A stretch of DNA of 64,000 nt from positions 1-64,000 of the forward strand of contig VFZN01000006.1 in the NCBI GenBank assembly GCA_016871195.1, read 5' to 3'. Of this stretch, positions 8,943 to 18,205 are shown piece after piece. The DNA is from Acidobacteriota bacterium. Its GTDB lineage: Bacteria > Acidobacteriota > Vicinamibacteria > Vicinamibacterales > UBA2999. Position 1 is the first letter of the stretch, and the number at the start of each line of letters is the position of its first letter. The notes beneath the pieces are model-generated. The model searched no databases, was not told where the DNA came from, and was given only the letters and a program-made list of their open reading frames with translations. Position numbers and translations under genes: made by a program.

Positions 8943-8965
8943 GGCGGAACGGAACCGGAAAGGAC

Positions 8966-8996
8966 ACGGGCGGGGCCACAAGGTGGCTCCGCCCGT
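8966..8996. terminator. Bidirectional hairpin between convergent genes
   Basis: ACGGGCGGGGCCA (8966-8978) pairs with TGGCTCCGCCCGT (8984-8996) over 13 bases with one G-U pair and a 5-base loop. It lies between two convergent stop codons, so it probably ends transcription from both sides. There is no long T run on either side. Confidence 0.75.
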
Positions 8997-9011
8997 TGTG
9001 TGGTGCCGGCT

Positions 9012-11636
9012 CTAGGGTCGACGAGGAGCCGTCGCTTCAGCGCCGCGCTGCTGGTAGATCTTCTTGGCCTCGTCGAACTGTGCGAAGACGTGAGCCCGTT
9101 CCTTCTGCGAGCGCCAGCCTGGCCACGCTTCGGCCATGAGCCGAAGCGTGTCGATCCACTTCACCGAGTACGCGGCTGACTCGGCGCTTCTCACTGGCGC
9201 GCCACCCACGGTCACCCACACCGGATTGGTGAACGCCTGGGCAAACCCGGCATCGAGCGGAAAGCGCTCGCTGCGCGCGCCTTCGATGCGCAGGTGATAC
9301 CAGCCACTCTGCGTCACCTTCAGCGTGCGTGTGAATTCGAGGGACATGCGATCACCCGTGAACGGTATCTCCTCGATCACCTGACCGTTGTGCACCAGCA
9401 GCGCCATGGCCACTGGCGTGATCGACCGGGCCCATCCACTGAGCTCGATGGGGCCACCGCCCACGGGCAGCGCCACCTCCTCACCAGGCCCACGGCCGTT
9501 GACCGTCATGGTCACGAGCGGACCGGTGGTGACAAACGCGCGTCCTGCCCGCAATCCGTCGAACCACGCAGGCATCGTCAGCCCGCGTTCGCCCGTGTAG
9601 ACGTAGGTGCGTACCGAGCCCACGAGCTTGCTGGCGTGCATGCTGCTGATGGAGTCTTCGCCACCGACCGCGGTTACCTTGAAGCCGTTGTTCAGCACGG
9701 CATACCAGGGCGAAAACCCGGCCCGTGCCGCGTCCGACCACTCCACCGCATCGGTCGTACCGAGGGCAGCGTCGACCATGAAGCCCTTCCCGCCACCGAG
9801 ACCGAACTGCAGCGGGTCATTGTCGCCGCCGAAGGCATGCACGTAGCCGACTGTGGCTCCCTGCGCCCGGGCCTTCCTGAGCATGTCGGTGTTGCTGGGA
9901 TACAGGCTCTCGATGGCTGTGCCTTCGTAGCCGGTGGTGAACGGCGACAGCAGGTGATCGCGCATGCCGAACATGAACACATGCCCGTAGAACGGCGGAC
10001 GATATTCCTGCCCGACGACCAGCACCCGATCGGCCTGCGACCGGGGATGCGGGCCACCGCCCTTGATGAAGTACTGGTAGTCGAGCACGCGGTTGTCCTT
10101 GTTCGCCACCTGCTCGTTGACGATGTCCTGATCCTCGGCGGCGGACATCATCATGAGGTTGTCGAGCGTGTTGTGCAGGTTGCCGGCATAGTTCATGTGC
10201 ACATGCGTTGATCCGCTGTACCAGCCGCGTGCATTGAGGTCGGCGATGCGCTTCATGCGGACCGTGACATGCGTCACTTCGTTCGCCCGGATGGCGAACG
10301 ACTGCCGATCGACGGCAGCCTCGAATCCGGCCACGGTGGTCATCTCCGACGGCCCGATCGGCATCTCGACGGTGAACGTGCCGGGCGTGTGGAAGATGCG
10401 GTCGCCGATGCCGCTGACGCGGGCGTAGGCCGTGGTGGGCACCCACTGCTTGCGGTCGGCGCCTGTCAGATGTGTGCGGGCCCCGATGATCTGCCCGGAT
10501 TGATCGTCGACCACGCGCACCGACAGCGTGCCCATGGGCCGTTTGTAGCGACGTTCGGTGATGTGCACGGTGCGTTGGGCACCGCCGTAGACTTCGAGCA
10601 GGGCCAGCTGCGGCAGGCCTTCCTCATTCGAGATGTAGGCGATCCATTCGCCGTCGGGTGACCAGCGGGGATGGAAGGCATCGTGCTCGAAGAAGGTCAG
10701 CTTGTAAGGCTCGCCCCCCTTGGTCGGCTGCACATAGAGATTGTTGTACTGGTCGGCCGAACCGCGCGTCGATGTGTAGACAAACCTGGCGCCGTCAATC
10801 GAGACATCGGGTCGGGTGCGGTAGAGCGTCTGTTCGGCCAGCACGACCGTGCCGCGTTCCATCGCCCGGGGTTCCGCGGGCACCCGGTACACGTTGCCCG
10901 ATCCGAGGGCGACATTCCGGTTCGAAATCACCAGCAGCTCGCGGCCGTCCGGCATCCAGGACGGCGCGATGTGCACGTCGGTGTTGCCGAAGTACAGGCG
11001 GTCGTTGGGGAAGGTGTTGTCGGTCGTCAGCGCGATCTCCGGCCCGGCGAAGGCACCATCACGGACAGGGCGTACTTTCAGGTTGAAGAATCCGTTCGGC
11101 GCCGTCGAGACATAGGCGAGGCGTGTGCCGTCGGGGGAGAACACCGGGTCGGTATAGACGTGGTCGTCCGAGGTCAGCGGTGTGGACACACCCGTGGCCA
11201 GGTTCAGCATCTCGAGCTGAATCTTCTGGCCGTCGTGATCCGCGGTGTACACGAGCCACTTGCCGTCGGGCGAGATGTCCGGAGACGAGTGATAGGCCGT
11301 GCCGGTGGTGAGTTCCTCGGCGCGACCGGTGGCAGGATCAACTTTCCAGATCGAGCCGCTCATGGCGACGGCGAGCCAGGTGCCGTCGGGCGCCCACTCG
11401 GGCCACCACGGCGTGGAGCTGACCGCAGGGGGCAGATAGAAATTGTGCATGTAATTGTCGCCCGTGCGGGCGGCGGCGTAGGGGCGCTGGCCCCCTCGGG
11501 TCTGCTGCTGCTGCGAGCCGCCCTGCATGGGAATCGGGGTCGGGGTCTGTGCGGTCAGCACGGCAACGGTGCCCAGGCCAAGCGCCAGCAGGGCACCCAG
11601 CACGGAACGCGAACGGGAACGACGGGGATGAGGCAT
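9012..11636 (-). CDS. Secreted TolB-propeller plus CehA/McbA-type metallohydrolase
   Basis: The 874-residue protein has an N-terminal signal or anchor segment (about 10-30, SVLGALLALGLGTVAVLTAQ) and a propeller (about 50-360) with SPDG repeats such as ISPDGKWLVYTADHDG and FSPDGTRLAYVS. A linker follows, then a PHP-like CehA/McbA metallohydrolase domain (about 460-800). Likely metal ligands are in GWYSGSTHVHMNYAG, VGYVHAFGG and VGGEDSISS. CehA relatives hydrolyse esters or carbamates, but the natural substrate here is unknown. The start at 11636 has GGAGGA just upstream; the track start 14 codons earlier is not supported. It lies 74 bases downstream of the TonB receptor gene on the same strand and is probably co-transcribed. 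Confidence 0.8.
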   Translation of the reverse strand: MPHPRRSRSRSVLGALLALGLGTVAVLTAQTPTPIPMQGGSQQQQTRGGQRPYAAARTGDNYMHNFYLPPAVSSTPWWPEWAPDGTWLAVAMSGSIWKVDPATGRAEELTTGTAYHSSPDISPDGKWLVYTADHDGQKIQLEMLNLATGVSTPLTSDDHVYTDPVFSPDGTRLAYVSTAPNGFFNLKVRPVRDGAFAGPEIALTTDNTFPNDRLYFGNTDVHIAPSWMPDGRELLVISNRNVALGSGNVYRVPAEPRAMERGTVVLAEQTLYRTRPDVSIDGARFVYTSTRGSADQYNNLYVQPTKGGEPYKLTFFEHDAFHPRWSPDGEWIAYISNEEGLPQLALLEVYGGAQRTVHITERRYKRPMGTLSVRVVDDQSGQIIGARTHLTGADRKQWVPTTAYARVSGIGDRIFHTPGTFTVEMPIGPSEMTTVAGFEAAVDRQSFAIRANEVTHVTVRMKRIADLNARGWYSGSTHVHMNYAGNLHNTLDNLMMMSAAEDQDIVNEQVANKDNRVLDYQYFIKGGGPHPRSQADRVLVVGQEYRPPFYGHVFMFGMRDHLLSPFTTGYEGTAIESLYPSNTDMLRKARAQGATVGYVHAFGGDNDPLQFGLGGGKGFMVDAALGTTDAVEWSDAARAGFSPWYAVLNNGFKVTAVGGEDSISSMHASKLVGSVRTYVYTGERGLTMPAWFDGLRAGRAFVTTGPLVTMTVNGRGPGEEVALPVGGGPIELSGWARSITPVAMALLVHNGQVIEEIPFTGDRMSLEFTRTLKVTQSGWYHLRIEGARSERFPLDAGFAQAFTNPVWVTVGGAPVRSAESAAYSVKWIDTLRLMAEAWPGWRSQKERAHVFAQFDEAKKIYQQRGAEATAPRRP

Positions 11637-11669
11637 GGGGTCCTCCGGAGATGAGTTGGGGGAAGAACA

Positions 11670-11698
11670 GCCCGGCACCCCAGGACGGGATGCCGGGC
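11670..11698 (-). terminator. Hairpin after the TonB receptor gene
   Basis: GCCCGGCA (11670-11677) and TGCCGGGC (11691-11698) form an 8-base perfect stem with a 13-base loop, between the receptor stop and the next minus-strand start. It could partly end transcription and lower expression of the downstream hydrolase. Confidence 0.5.
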
Positions 11699-11710
11699 AG
11701 GGCCGGGCGC

Positions 11711-14617
11711 TTAGAACGCCAGGCGGAAGGCGAACTGCATCACGCGCGGCTGATAGGCGTTGAGCAGATTCTGTCGCGGCTGGCCGAACGTCGCCGAGTT
11801 GACCTGGCCGTTGTAGGTGCCGTAGTTGGCGTGGTTGAACAGATTGAACACTTCGGCGATGGCCGTGATGCGCGAACCGCCGACCAGCGGAATGTCCTTC
11901 GACAGTCGCGCGTCGACGCGGTGCAGTGGGAATCCGCGCAGCGCGTTGCGGGGGATGACCTCGCCGATGCCGTACGACGTCTTCCCGTCAAAACGATCGG
12001 CGACGTCGGCCGGAATGGTGACTGGCGCGGTCACATAGCGGGTGACGCCGCCGTGGCCGAACGGATTGGCCGCATAGTTGGTCTGAAAATAGTTGCCAGA
12101 CCCGAACAGATAGGCCCCCGACACATTGATGCCCCACTTCATGCGCCAGATGGCGTTCAGCCGCAGCGTGTGGCGCTGGAAGTCGGTCGAGCGCGCCCAC
12201 TCGGCGTCCGGGTTGAACGGGTTGTCGCCCTGATATTGGAAGCTGTTCGTGTTGTCATGCTGGAACAGCAGATAGGTGTACGAGAGCGACGCCTGCCAGT
12301 TGTTGCGATAGCGGCGATTGATGGCCGACGAAATTGCCGCGTAGTCGGCCTTGCCATTCGACTCGAGCCACTGGATGACCCCATACCTGGGATCGGGGCG
12401 GCCCGCGGTCGTCGGATTCAGGCTGTAGCCGGTGGTGGGATTGAAGAACAGGTTCGGGTCGCGCTGGCGGGCGAAGTTGTAGCCCTTCCAGTAGGTGAAG
12501 TCGGCTTCGACGCCAATCACATCGCCCAGCTGCCCCTGGGCACCCAGGGTGCTCTGCCAGGTATACGGCATGCGGTAGTCGTGCGCGATGACGCGCGGCG
12601 ACTGGGCCGGCAGCGGGAACTTGCCACTGATGTAGTCCTGCGCCGTGCGGCCACGGGTCGGATCCTGCACGAAGTTCGGCAGTCCGTCATACGGGAACGA
12701 GTTTACGAGAATACGCTGTCCGTTGAACGACTGCTGGCTGAACGTGGTGTTCGAATCGGGAATACTGAAGTAAAGGCCGCTGCCGCCACGCACCACGAGG
12801 TTGCCCTTGCCGCCGACATTCCAGTTGAAGCCCCCGCGCGGCGCCACATTCCGGAGGTCGCGCAGGCCACCCGGATAGAGCTTGTCGCCGGGGTTGAGCG
12901 GGATGTCCGTGTACTGGTTGCCTGTGCGCGGATTGAAGGTGAGCTGCGAGGTCACGTACGGCGGGTCGAGTGCGCCCCAGTCAGCGTCCCACCGGATGCC
13001 GTAATTCACCGTGAAGGTGTTGGTCATCCGCCACGTGTCGCCGGCCCAGAGGGCCACGGTCGGACGGGGAATCTCGATCGTCCAGTCGCCGAAGTTGAGG
13101 TCGAAGCGCTGGACGAAGCCGTCGAGGCCCGTCACGTCCCACTTGCTTGGATCGTTCCACGCGCTGGCCGGGAACCGGCGGTTGAGGTCGTCGGGATTGC
13201 GTGTGAAGATGAACTCGCCGCGTGACAGCAGCTGCCACTCGCCCGTATCGCGCCACCGCAGATATTCGGCGCCGACCTTGATGTCGTGCTTGCCACGCGT
13301 CAGGTTGAGGTCGTAGCGACCGCTGAACGTGTTCTGGTTGAACCGCTGCGGATAGTTGCGGCGCTGGCCCACGGTGAGGGCCGGGAACACGTAGTTGGGC
13401 GTGTTCCGCAGGGCATCGACCGCCAGATCGTTCCGCCAGTTGAAGTGCGTGTAGCCCAGGCGCACCTCCTGAAGGGTCGAGGGTCCGAGCACCTTGGCCC
13501 AGGTGGCCACGACGTTGCCGGCGCGCTGCGAACGGTTGGCGGCCTGCGACGGATGCTCGATGCCGGACACCTGCGTGAAGGGGTTCTTGCGGTCCCAGTA
13601 CGAGCCGCGCACGGTCAGGTGATCCTGCGGCTTGACCTGCCAGTCGCCTCGGCCGAGGAAGCTGTTCTGCACGGTCTTGGTGTCGAACGAGAAGTTCTGC
13701 CCCGGCAGTCCCGGGGGCGCCGTGATGATGGTGTTCGGCTCGTTCTCGCGCTCGTACGACAGGAAGTAGTGCATCTGGTCACGGATGATCGGGCCGCCGA
13801 TGGCCGCGCCCATCTGCTGGTTCGAGTAGGGCAGCACGCGGTTGGCCACGAAGTCCTTCTCGTTGAACTTGTCGTCGCGGAAGAACCCGTAGACCGCGCC
13901 ATCGACGTTGTTGGTTCCCGAGCGTGAGATGGCCTGCACCTGCATGCCGAGCGAGCGGCCCTGGGTGACGTCGAACAGGTTGGTAACCACCTGGAACTCC
14001 GCAATCGCCTCGCGGCTGAAGCGCGGCTGACCGAAGCCGCCGCCGGCGACCTGCTGCGTGATTTCCTGGCCGTCGAGGTTCAGCTGGAAGGCACGGTCAC
14101 GCACGCCGGGGTTGTTGTCGATGGCATTGGCCACGACACCGCGGACCTGCATGGCCAGTTCCATCCAGTTGCGGCCCTGCAGCGGCAGTTCCTCCATCTG
14201 GCGGCGGTCGACGTTGCCGCCGACCTGGGTCGAGGCGATGTCGACCAGCGGCGCTTCACCGGTCACGGTGACCGTCTCCTGGAGCGTGGCGACCTTCAGC
14301 GAGAAGGGGATGGTGCGCGACTGGCCCACCAGCAGTTCCACATCGGGAATCAGCACGGTGTTGAAGCCGGCCAGTTCGGCGGTCACTTTGTAGCGGGCCG
14401 GAGGCAGCCCGCGCAGCCGGTACTCGCCCCGTTCGTCGGTGACATCCGAGAACACGCGACCGGTGTCGAGTCCCGTGGCCGTCACGGTGACGCCCGGCAG
14501 GGCACCACCGGTGTCGTCGGTCACGGTCCCGACCAGCGTGGCCTCCTGGGCGGCGGCCACACCGACGCCCACGCCCAGCAGCAGCGCCACGATTCCTGCC
14601 ATCACACGATTTCGCAT
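11711..14617 (-). CDS. TonB-dependent receptor, Oar-like, with carboxypeptidase-regulatory-like domain
   Basis: The 968-residue outer-membrane protein has a signal peptide (1-23, ..GVAAAQ), an Ig-like carboxypeptidase-regulatory domain (about 25-105: GTVTDDTGGALPGVTVTATG), a plug (about 110-250: LQETVTVTGEAPLVD, LPLQGRNWMEL) and a long beta barrel ending in phenylalanine (FRLAF), as outer-membrane proteins do. Receptors of this build are abundant in Acidobacteriota and import large or polymeric substrates; the ligand is not predictable. The start MRNRVMAGI is chosen because GGAGGAGG lies just before it; the track ORF runs on antisense to rlmB and is not credible there. No SusD-like partner is nearby. 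Confidence 0.9.
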   Translation of the reverse strand: MRNRVMAGIVALLLGVGVGVAAAQEATLVGTVTDDTGGALPGVTVTATGLDTGRVFSDVTDERGEYRLRGLPPARYKVTAELAGFNTVLIPDVELLVGQSRTIPFSLKVATLQETVTVTGEAPLVDIASTQVGGNVDRRQMEELPLQGRNWMELAMQVRGVVANAIDNNPGVRDRAFQLNLDGQEITQQVAGGGFGQPRFSREAIAEFQVVTNLFDVTQGRSLGMQVQAISRSGTNNVDGAVYGFFRDDKFNEKDFVANRVLPYSNQQMGAAIGGPIIRDQMHYFLSYERENEPNTIITAPPGLPGQNFSFDTKTVQNSFLGRGDWQVKPQDHLTVRGSYWDRKNPFTQVSGIEHPSQAANRSQRAGNVVATWAKVLGPSTLQEVRLGYTHFNWRNDLAVDALRNTPNYVFPALTVGQRRNYPQRFNQNTFSGRYDLNLTRGKHDIKVGAEYLRWRDTGEWQLLSRGEFIFTRNPDDLNRRFPASAWNDPSKWDVTGLDGFVQRFDLNFGDWTIEIPRPTVALWAGDTWRMTNTFTVNYGIRWDADWGALDPPYVTSQLTFNPRTGNQYTDIPLNPGDKLYPGGLRDLRNVAPRGGFNWNVGGKGNLVVRGGSGLYFSIPDSNTTFSQQSFNGQRILVNSFPYDGLPNFVQDPTRGRTAQDYISGKFPLPAQSPRVIAHDYRMPYTWQSTLGAQGQLGDVIGVEADFTYWKGYNFARQRDPNLFFNPTTGYSLNPTTAGRPDPRYGVIQWLESNGKADYAAISSAINRRYRNNWQASLSYTYLLFQHDNTNSFQYQGDNPFNPDAEWARSTDFQRHTLRLNAIWRMKWGINVSGAYLFGSGNYFQTNYAANPFGHGGVTRYVTAPVTIPADVADRFDGKTSYGIGEVIPRNALRGFPLHRVDARLSKDIPLVGGSRITAIAEVFNLFNHANYGTYNGQVNSATFGQPRQNLLNAYQPRVMQFAFRLAF

Positions 14618-14797
14618 ACAACCTCCTCCGATGGGCACTCCCCCAGGGCACAGCCCCTGATGACACATCCCCTGCAGAGCAACAGGTCCTACAGACGGAC
14701 GCATACCGGCCATCTGCGGCCCGGAGGGGCTGCCGAATGGCGCGAAGCATAGCACAGGGCATGCGGCCGCGACCGGGCCGCTATACTCGTCGGCACC
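14618..14797. promoter_or_regulatory. Divergent intergenic region: TonB receptor leader and rlmB promoter
   Basis: This 180-base gap separates divergent genes. Towards rlmB, TATACT (14782-14787) lies 10 bases before the GTG start with no Shine-Dalgarno, suggesting a leaderless or nearly leaderless message. Towards the receptor, TATGCT (14751-14746, minus strand) could be a -10 box and would give a leader of about 120 bases with G-rich tracts and a strong Shine-Dalgarno. No convincing -35 boxes and no known riboswitch consensus were seen. Confidence 0.4.
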
Positions 14798-15517
14798 GTG
14801 CGAATTCATGGGGTGAATCCAGTCATCGAGGCCCTGCGGGCCGGCCGGGTGCGACGGGTACGGGTGGCTGACCGGGATGATGCCCGGATGCGCGAACTGC
14901 TGGACCTGGCGGCCTCGCGCGGCGTGCCCGTCGTTCGCACGACGCGAGACGTGCTCGACCGCGAGTCGCAGCACGGGGTGCATCAGGGGGTGACCGCCGA
15001 CGTCGACGCACTGCCGGCCGGCAGCCTCGACGCCTTCACGGCCCGTCTCGACCCGCCGCCGCTCATCGTGGTGCTTGACGAGGTGGAAGATCCCCAGAAC
15101 GTCGGGGCCATCCTGCGGTCGATGGATGCGGTGGGTGCCACGGGGCTGGTGCGTCAGACGCGCCGCGCCGCGCCGCTCGAGGGGGCGGCCGCCAAGGCCT
15201 CGGCCGGCGCGGTGCACCATGTGCCTGTGGCGGACACGGTCAACATCGCGCGGGCGGTCGAGCAGCTGAAGGCCGCGGGGGTCTGGACAATTGGACTGGA
15301 CGCGTCGGCGGAGATTCCGTATCATCAGTGGGATCTCACGCTTCCAACGGCGCTCGTGCTGGGCGCCGAGGGGCACGGGCTGCGTCGGCTCGTGCGGGAA
15401 CGGTGTGACAGCGTGGTCAGCATTCCGATGCGGGGCCACGTGGGCAGTTTGAATGTTTCGGCGGCGGCAGCGGTCGTGTTGTACGAGGCGCTGCGCCAGC
15501 GAAGCCGGGGGAGGTAA
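14798..15517 (+). CDS. rlmB: 23S rRNA 2'-O-ribose methyltransferase, SPOUT family (RlmB/YacO-like)
   Basis: The 239-residue protein has an N-terminal substrate-binding domain (RIHGVNPVIEALRAGRVRRV) and a C-terminal knotted SPOUT domain. VLDEVEDPQNVGAILRSMDA, LVLGAEGHGLRRLVRERCD and IPMRGHVGSLNVSAAAAVVLYEA are the three conserved SpoU motifs. RlmB methylates G2251 in the peptidyl-transferase centre using S-adenosylmethionine. The start codon is GTG. In Bacillus the orthologue yacO sits between gltX/cysS and rpmG-secE-nusG, and that order is kept here. Confidence 0.92.
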   Translation: MRIHGVNPVIEALRAGRVRRVRVADRDDARMRELLDLAASRGVPVVRTTRDVLDRESQHGVHQGVTADVDALPAGSLDAFTARLDPPPLIVVLDEVEDPQNVGAILRSMDAVGATGLVRQTRRAAPLEGAAAKASAGAVHHVPVADTVNIARAVEQLKAAGVWTIGLDASAEIPYHQWDLTLPTALVLGAEGHGLRRLVRERCDSVVSIPMRGHVGSLNVSAAAAVVLYEALRQRSRGR

Positions 15518-15629
15518 CCCGGCCCTGAACTCCGTGGCGGCTGCGCAGTGCGCGCAGGGGCCGTCGGAACAGCAGGGACGGGGCCGTTCGACTCCGGAGG
15601 AGGTGTCTGTCTGACGTAAGCCCTGCAGC

Positions 15630-15658
15630 TTGCGCGTCCGTTCTGGACGTGCTACTCT
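15630..15658 (+). promoter_or_regulatory. Promoter of the tRNA-tuf operon
   Basis: TTGCGC (15630-15635) and TACTCT (15653-15658) are spaced by 17 bases, with the first tRNA starting 15 bases later. This fits a sigma-70 promoter for tRNA-Thr/Tyr/Gly/Thr and tuf. The spacer contains the small palindrome CGTCC-GTTCT-GGACG. The rest of the 15518-15673 gap shows nothing I can assign. Confidence 0.6.
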
Positions 15659-15673
15659 TCCCTTCTTTGTCTG

Positions 15674-15750
15674 GCTGGCGTAGCTCAGCCCGGTAGAGCA
15701 GCTGATTTGTAATCAGCCGGTCGGGGGTTCAAATCCCTCCGCCAGCTCCA
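15674..15750 (+). tRNA. tRNA-Thr (anticodon TGT)
   Basis: A full cloverleaf: acceptor GCTGGCG pairs with CGCCAGC, the anticodon loop is TTTGTAA in a GCTGA/TCAGC stem, and the T arm contains GGTTCAAAT. The 3' CCA is encoded. It is the first of four tRNAs before tuf, the same order as thrU-tyrU-glyT-thrT-tufB in E. coli. Confidence 0.95.
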
Positions 15751-15855
15751 CCGGCTCTTCGCGATACAGACGGTGCCGGTCACTTCGGGGGCCGGGACAG
15801 GTAGACGGAGGGTCGGCAGGGAGCGGTTCGCAGCACGACGGGCGATTCAGGTGTC

Positions 15856-15942
15856 GGGCAGGTGGCGGAGCGGTCAATCGCAGCAGACTGTAAATCTGCC
15901 GCCCCATGGGCTACGGAGGTTCGAATCCTCCCCTGCCCACCA
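15856..15942 (+). tRNA. tRNA-Tyr (anticodon GTA)
   Basis: The acceptor GGGCAGG pairs with CCTGCCC, the anticodon loop is CTGTAAA, and a long variable arm follows, as expected for a class II tRNA-Tyr. The T arm has GGTTCGAAT. The 3' CCA is encoded. The 105 bases before it show no other feature. Confidence 0.95.
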
Positions 15943-16105
15943 ACGTCTGGTCCCATGAAGCCAGGTCTTTCGTGACAGGTCGGCAGCCGCCGGCCTCGGG
16001 CGGGCGGCAGTTGTCCGGTGTGTGCGAGCGTCAGGCAGGCGAGACGGACAGGAGTGAGACGCGTGGTCGGGTGCGCAGCCGCGCCCGGTCGGGCATGGTG
16101 CGAAG

Positions 16106-16180
16106 GCGGGAGTAACTCAGTGGTAGAGTCACAGCCTTCCAAGCTGTTGGTCGCGGGTTCGATCCCCGTCTCCCGCTCCA
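16106..16180 (+). tRNA. tRNA-Gly (anticodon TCC)
   Basis: The acceptor GCGGGAG pairs with CTCCCGC, the anticodon loop is CTTCCAA in a CAG../..CTG stem, and the T arm has GGTTCGATC. The 3' CCA is encoded. The 163-base gap before it (15943-16105) shows only GC-rich sequence with weak inverted repeats. Confidence 0.95.
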
Positions 16181-16181
16181 T

Positions 16182-16257
16182 GCCGATGTAGCTCAGTTGG
16201 CAGAGCACGTCCTTGGTAAGGACGAGGTCACCGGTTCGATCCCGGTCATCGGCTCCA
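16182..16257 (+). tRNA. tRNA-Thr (anticodon GGT)
   Basis: The acceptor GCCGATG pairs with CATCGGC, the anticodon loop is TTGGTAA in a CGTCC/GGACG stem, and the T arm has GGTTCGATC. The 3' CCA is encoded. It begins one base after the tRNA-Gly CCA, so the two must be cut from one precursor. Confidence 0.95.
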
Positions 16258-16276
16258 GTGTGTTGCGGTAAGGCGT

Positions 16277-16310
16277 CCGGGTGCCTTACTGCGGAAGGCA
16301 GGGCACCCGG
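16277..16310 (+). promoter_or_regulatory. Hairpin between tRNA-Thr and tuf
   Basis: CCGGGTGCC (16277-16285) and GGCACCCGG (16302-16310) form a perfect 9-base stem. Inside it, TGCCTT (16282-16287) and AAGGCA (16295-16300) form an alternative 6-base stem that uses part of the same left arm. There is no T run, so a processing site or attenuator is more likely than a full terminator. Confidence 0.5.
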
Positions 16311-16374
16311 GTGAACAGTCACGACGCCGGCACGGTGCCGAGCCGTCAGTCCTCGAGGAAGCGAAGAGCGAGTC

Positions 16375-17574
<1,200 letters not shown>

Positions 17575-17591
17575 TCAGGCTGCGCAGTGGC

Positions 17592-17616
17592 GGGCACCGG
17601 CCTCTGGCTGGTGCCC
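17592..17616 (+). terminator. Stem-loop after tuf
   Basis: GGGCACCGGCC (17592-17602) pairs with GGCTGGTGCCC (17606-17616) over 11 bases with one G-U pair and a 3-base loop, 17 bases after the tuf stop. It lacks a T tract, so it may attenuate rather than fully end transcription into rpmG-tRNA-Trp-secE. Confidence 0.55.
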
Positions 17617-17650
17617 TGCTGCTCGGGCGCGGGTCTTTGGGATATACCCC

Positions 17651-17800
17651 ATGCGAGACATCATTCAGATGGCGTGCGGCGACTGCAAGCGCCGGAACTA
17701 CAGCACGACCAAGAACAAGAAGAAGACCACCGAGCGGGTAGAGCTCAGCAAGTACTGCCGGTTCTGCCGGAAGCATACGCCGCACAAAGAACAGAAGTAA
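17651..17800 (+). CDS. rpmG: 50S ribosomal protein L33 (zinc-binding form)
   Basis: A 49-residue protein too short for the ORF track: [20 protein letters not shown] followed by [29 protein letters not shown]. The two pairs CGDC and CRFC are the zinc-ribbon (C+) type. The ATG at 17651 gives the family's standard N-terminus; the later ATG at residue 7 would cut it. No strong Shine-Dalgarno is visible. The position before secE-nusG matches Bacillus and many other bacteria. Confidence 0.93.
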   Translation: MRDIIQMACGDCKRRNYSTTKNKKKTTERVELSKYCRFCRKHTPHKEQK

Positions 17801-17840
17801 GGCGACGCGTGCGACGGTCGGGGCGGGCGCCCCGAGGTGT

Positions 17841-17916
17841 AGGCCAGTAGCTCAATTGGTAGAGCACCGGTCTCCAAAACCGGGGGTTGGGGGTTCGAGT
17901 CCCTCCTGGCCTGCCA
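17841..17916 (+). tRNA. tRNA-Trp (anticodon CCA)
   Basis: The acceptor AGGCCAG pairs with CTGGCCT, the anticodon loop is CTCCAAA in a CCGGT/ACCGG stem, and the T arm contains GGTTCGAGTCC. The 3' CCA is encoded. It lies between rpmG and secE, a common bacterial arrangement. Confidence 0.95.
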
Positions 17917-17944
17917 CACTTCATCGCGGTTGAGGACCAGGGCA

Positions 17945-18205
17945 TTGGCAACTGAGACGGTAGAACAGACACACGACGGATCGGGCAGCCCTGCGGGCCA
18001 GGAGGGTCGCGTCGGCGGCTTCTTCGCCGACGTACAGGCGGAGATGAAGCGGGTCACCTGGCCGTCGCAGCGCGAGGTCAGCGCGACCACGATCGTCGTC
18101 ATTGTGACGTCGGTGGTGTTCGGCTTGTATCTTTTCGGGGTCGATTTGCTCATCAGCCGCGGCGTGCAGTGGGTGCTGCAGCGCTTCGGGGCAGGTGGCG
18201 CATGA
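17945..18205 (+). CDS. secE: Preprotein translocase subunit SecE
   Basis: The 86-residue protein has a short acidic N-terminal part, the amphipathic [20 protein letters not shown] segment that lies on the membrane surface, and a single transmembrane helix ([22 protein letters not shown]). SecE clamps SecY in the SecYEG channel. The start is TTG. I prefer the TTG at 17945, because GAGG lies about 9 bases upstream, over the track TTG at 17930. The stop overlaps the nusG start. Confidence 0.93.
   Translation: MATETVEQTHDGSGSPAGQEGRVGGFFADVQAEMKRVTWPSQREVSATTIVVIVTSVVFGLYLFGVDLLISRGVQWVLQRFGAGGA

Noticed and set aside
7599-8981. 460-residue minus-strand ORF inside the amidohydrolase gene
   Set aside because: Shadow frame of a clear plus-strand gene; no start signal or family features.
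11549-13225. 558-residue plus-strand ORF opposite the TonB receptor
   Set aside because: The receptor on the other strand has full domain support, while this frame has only shadow-like Arg/Val/Glu-rich sequence.
14618-14797. Cobalamin or other riboswitch before the TonB receptor
   Set aside because: The leader is short for a cobalamin riboswitch and no B12-box or other known core motif could be found.
14618-15439. Upstream extension of the TonB-receptor ORF to 1242 residues
   Set aside because: The extra part is antisense to rlmB. The receptor's signal peptide and Shine-Dalgarno place the start at 14617.
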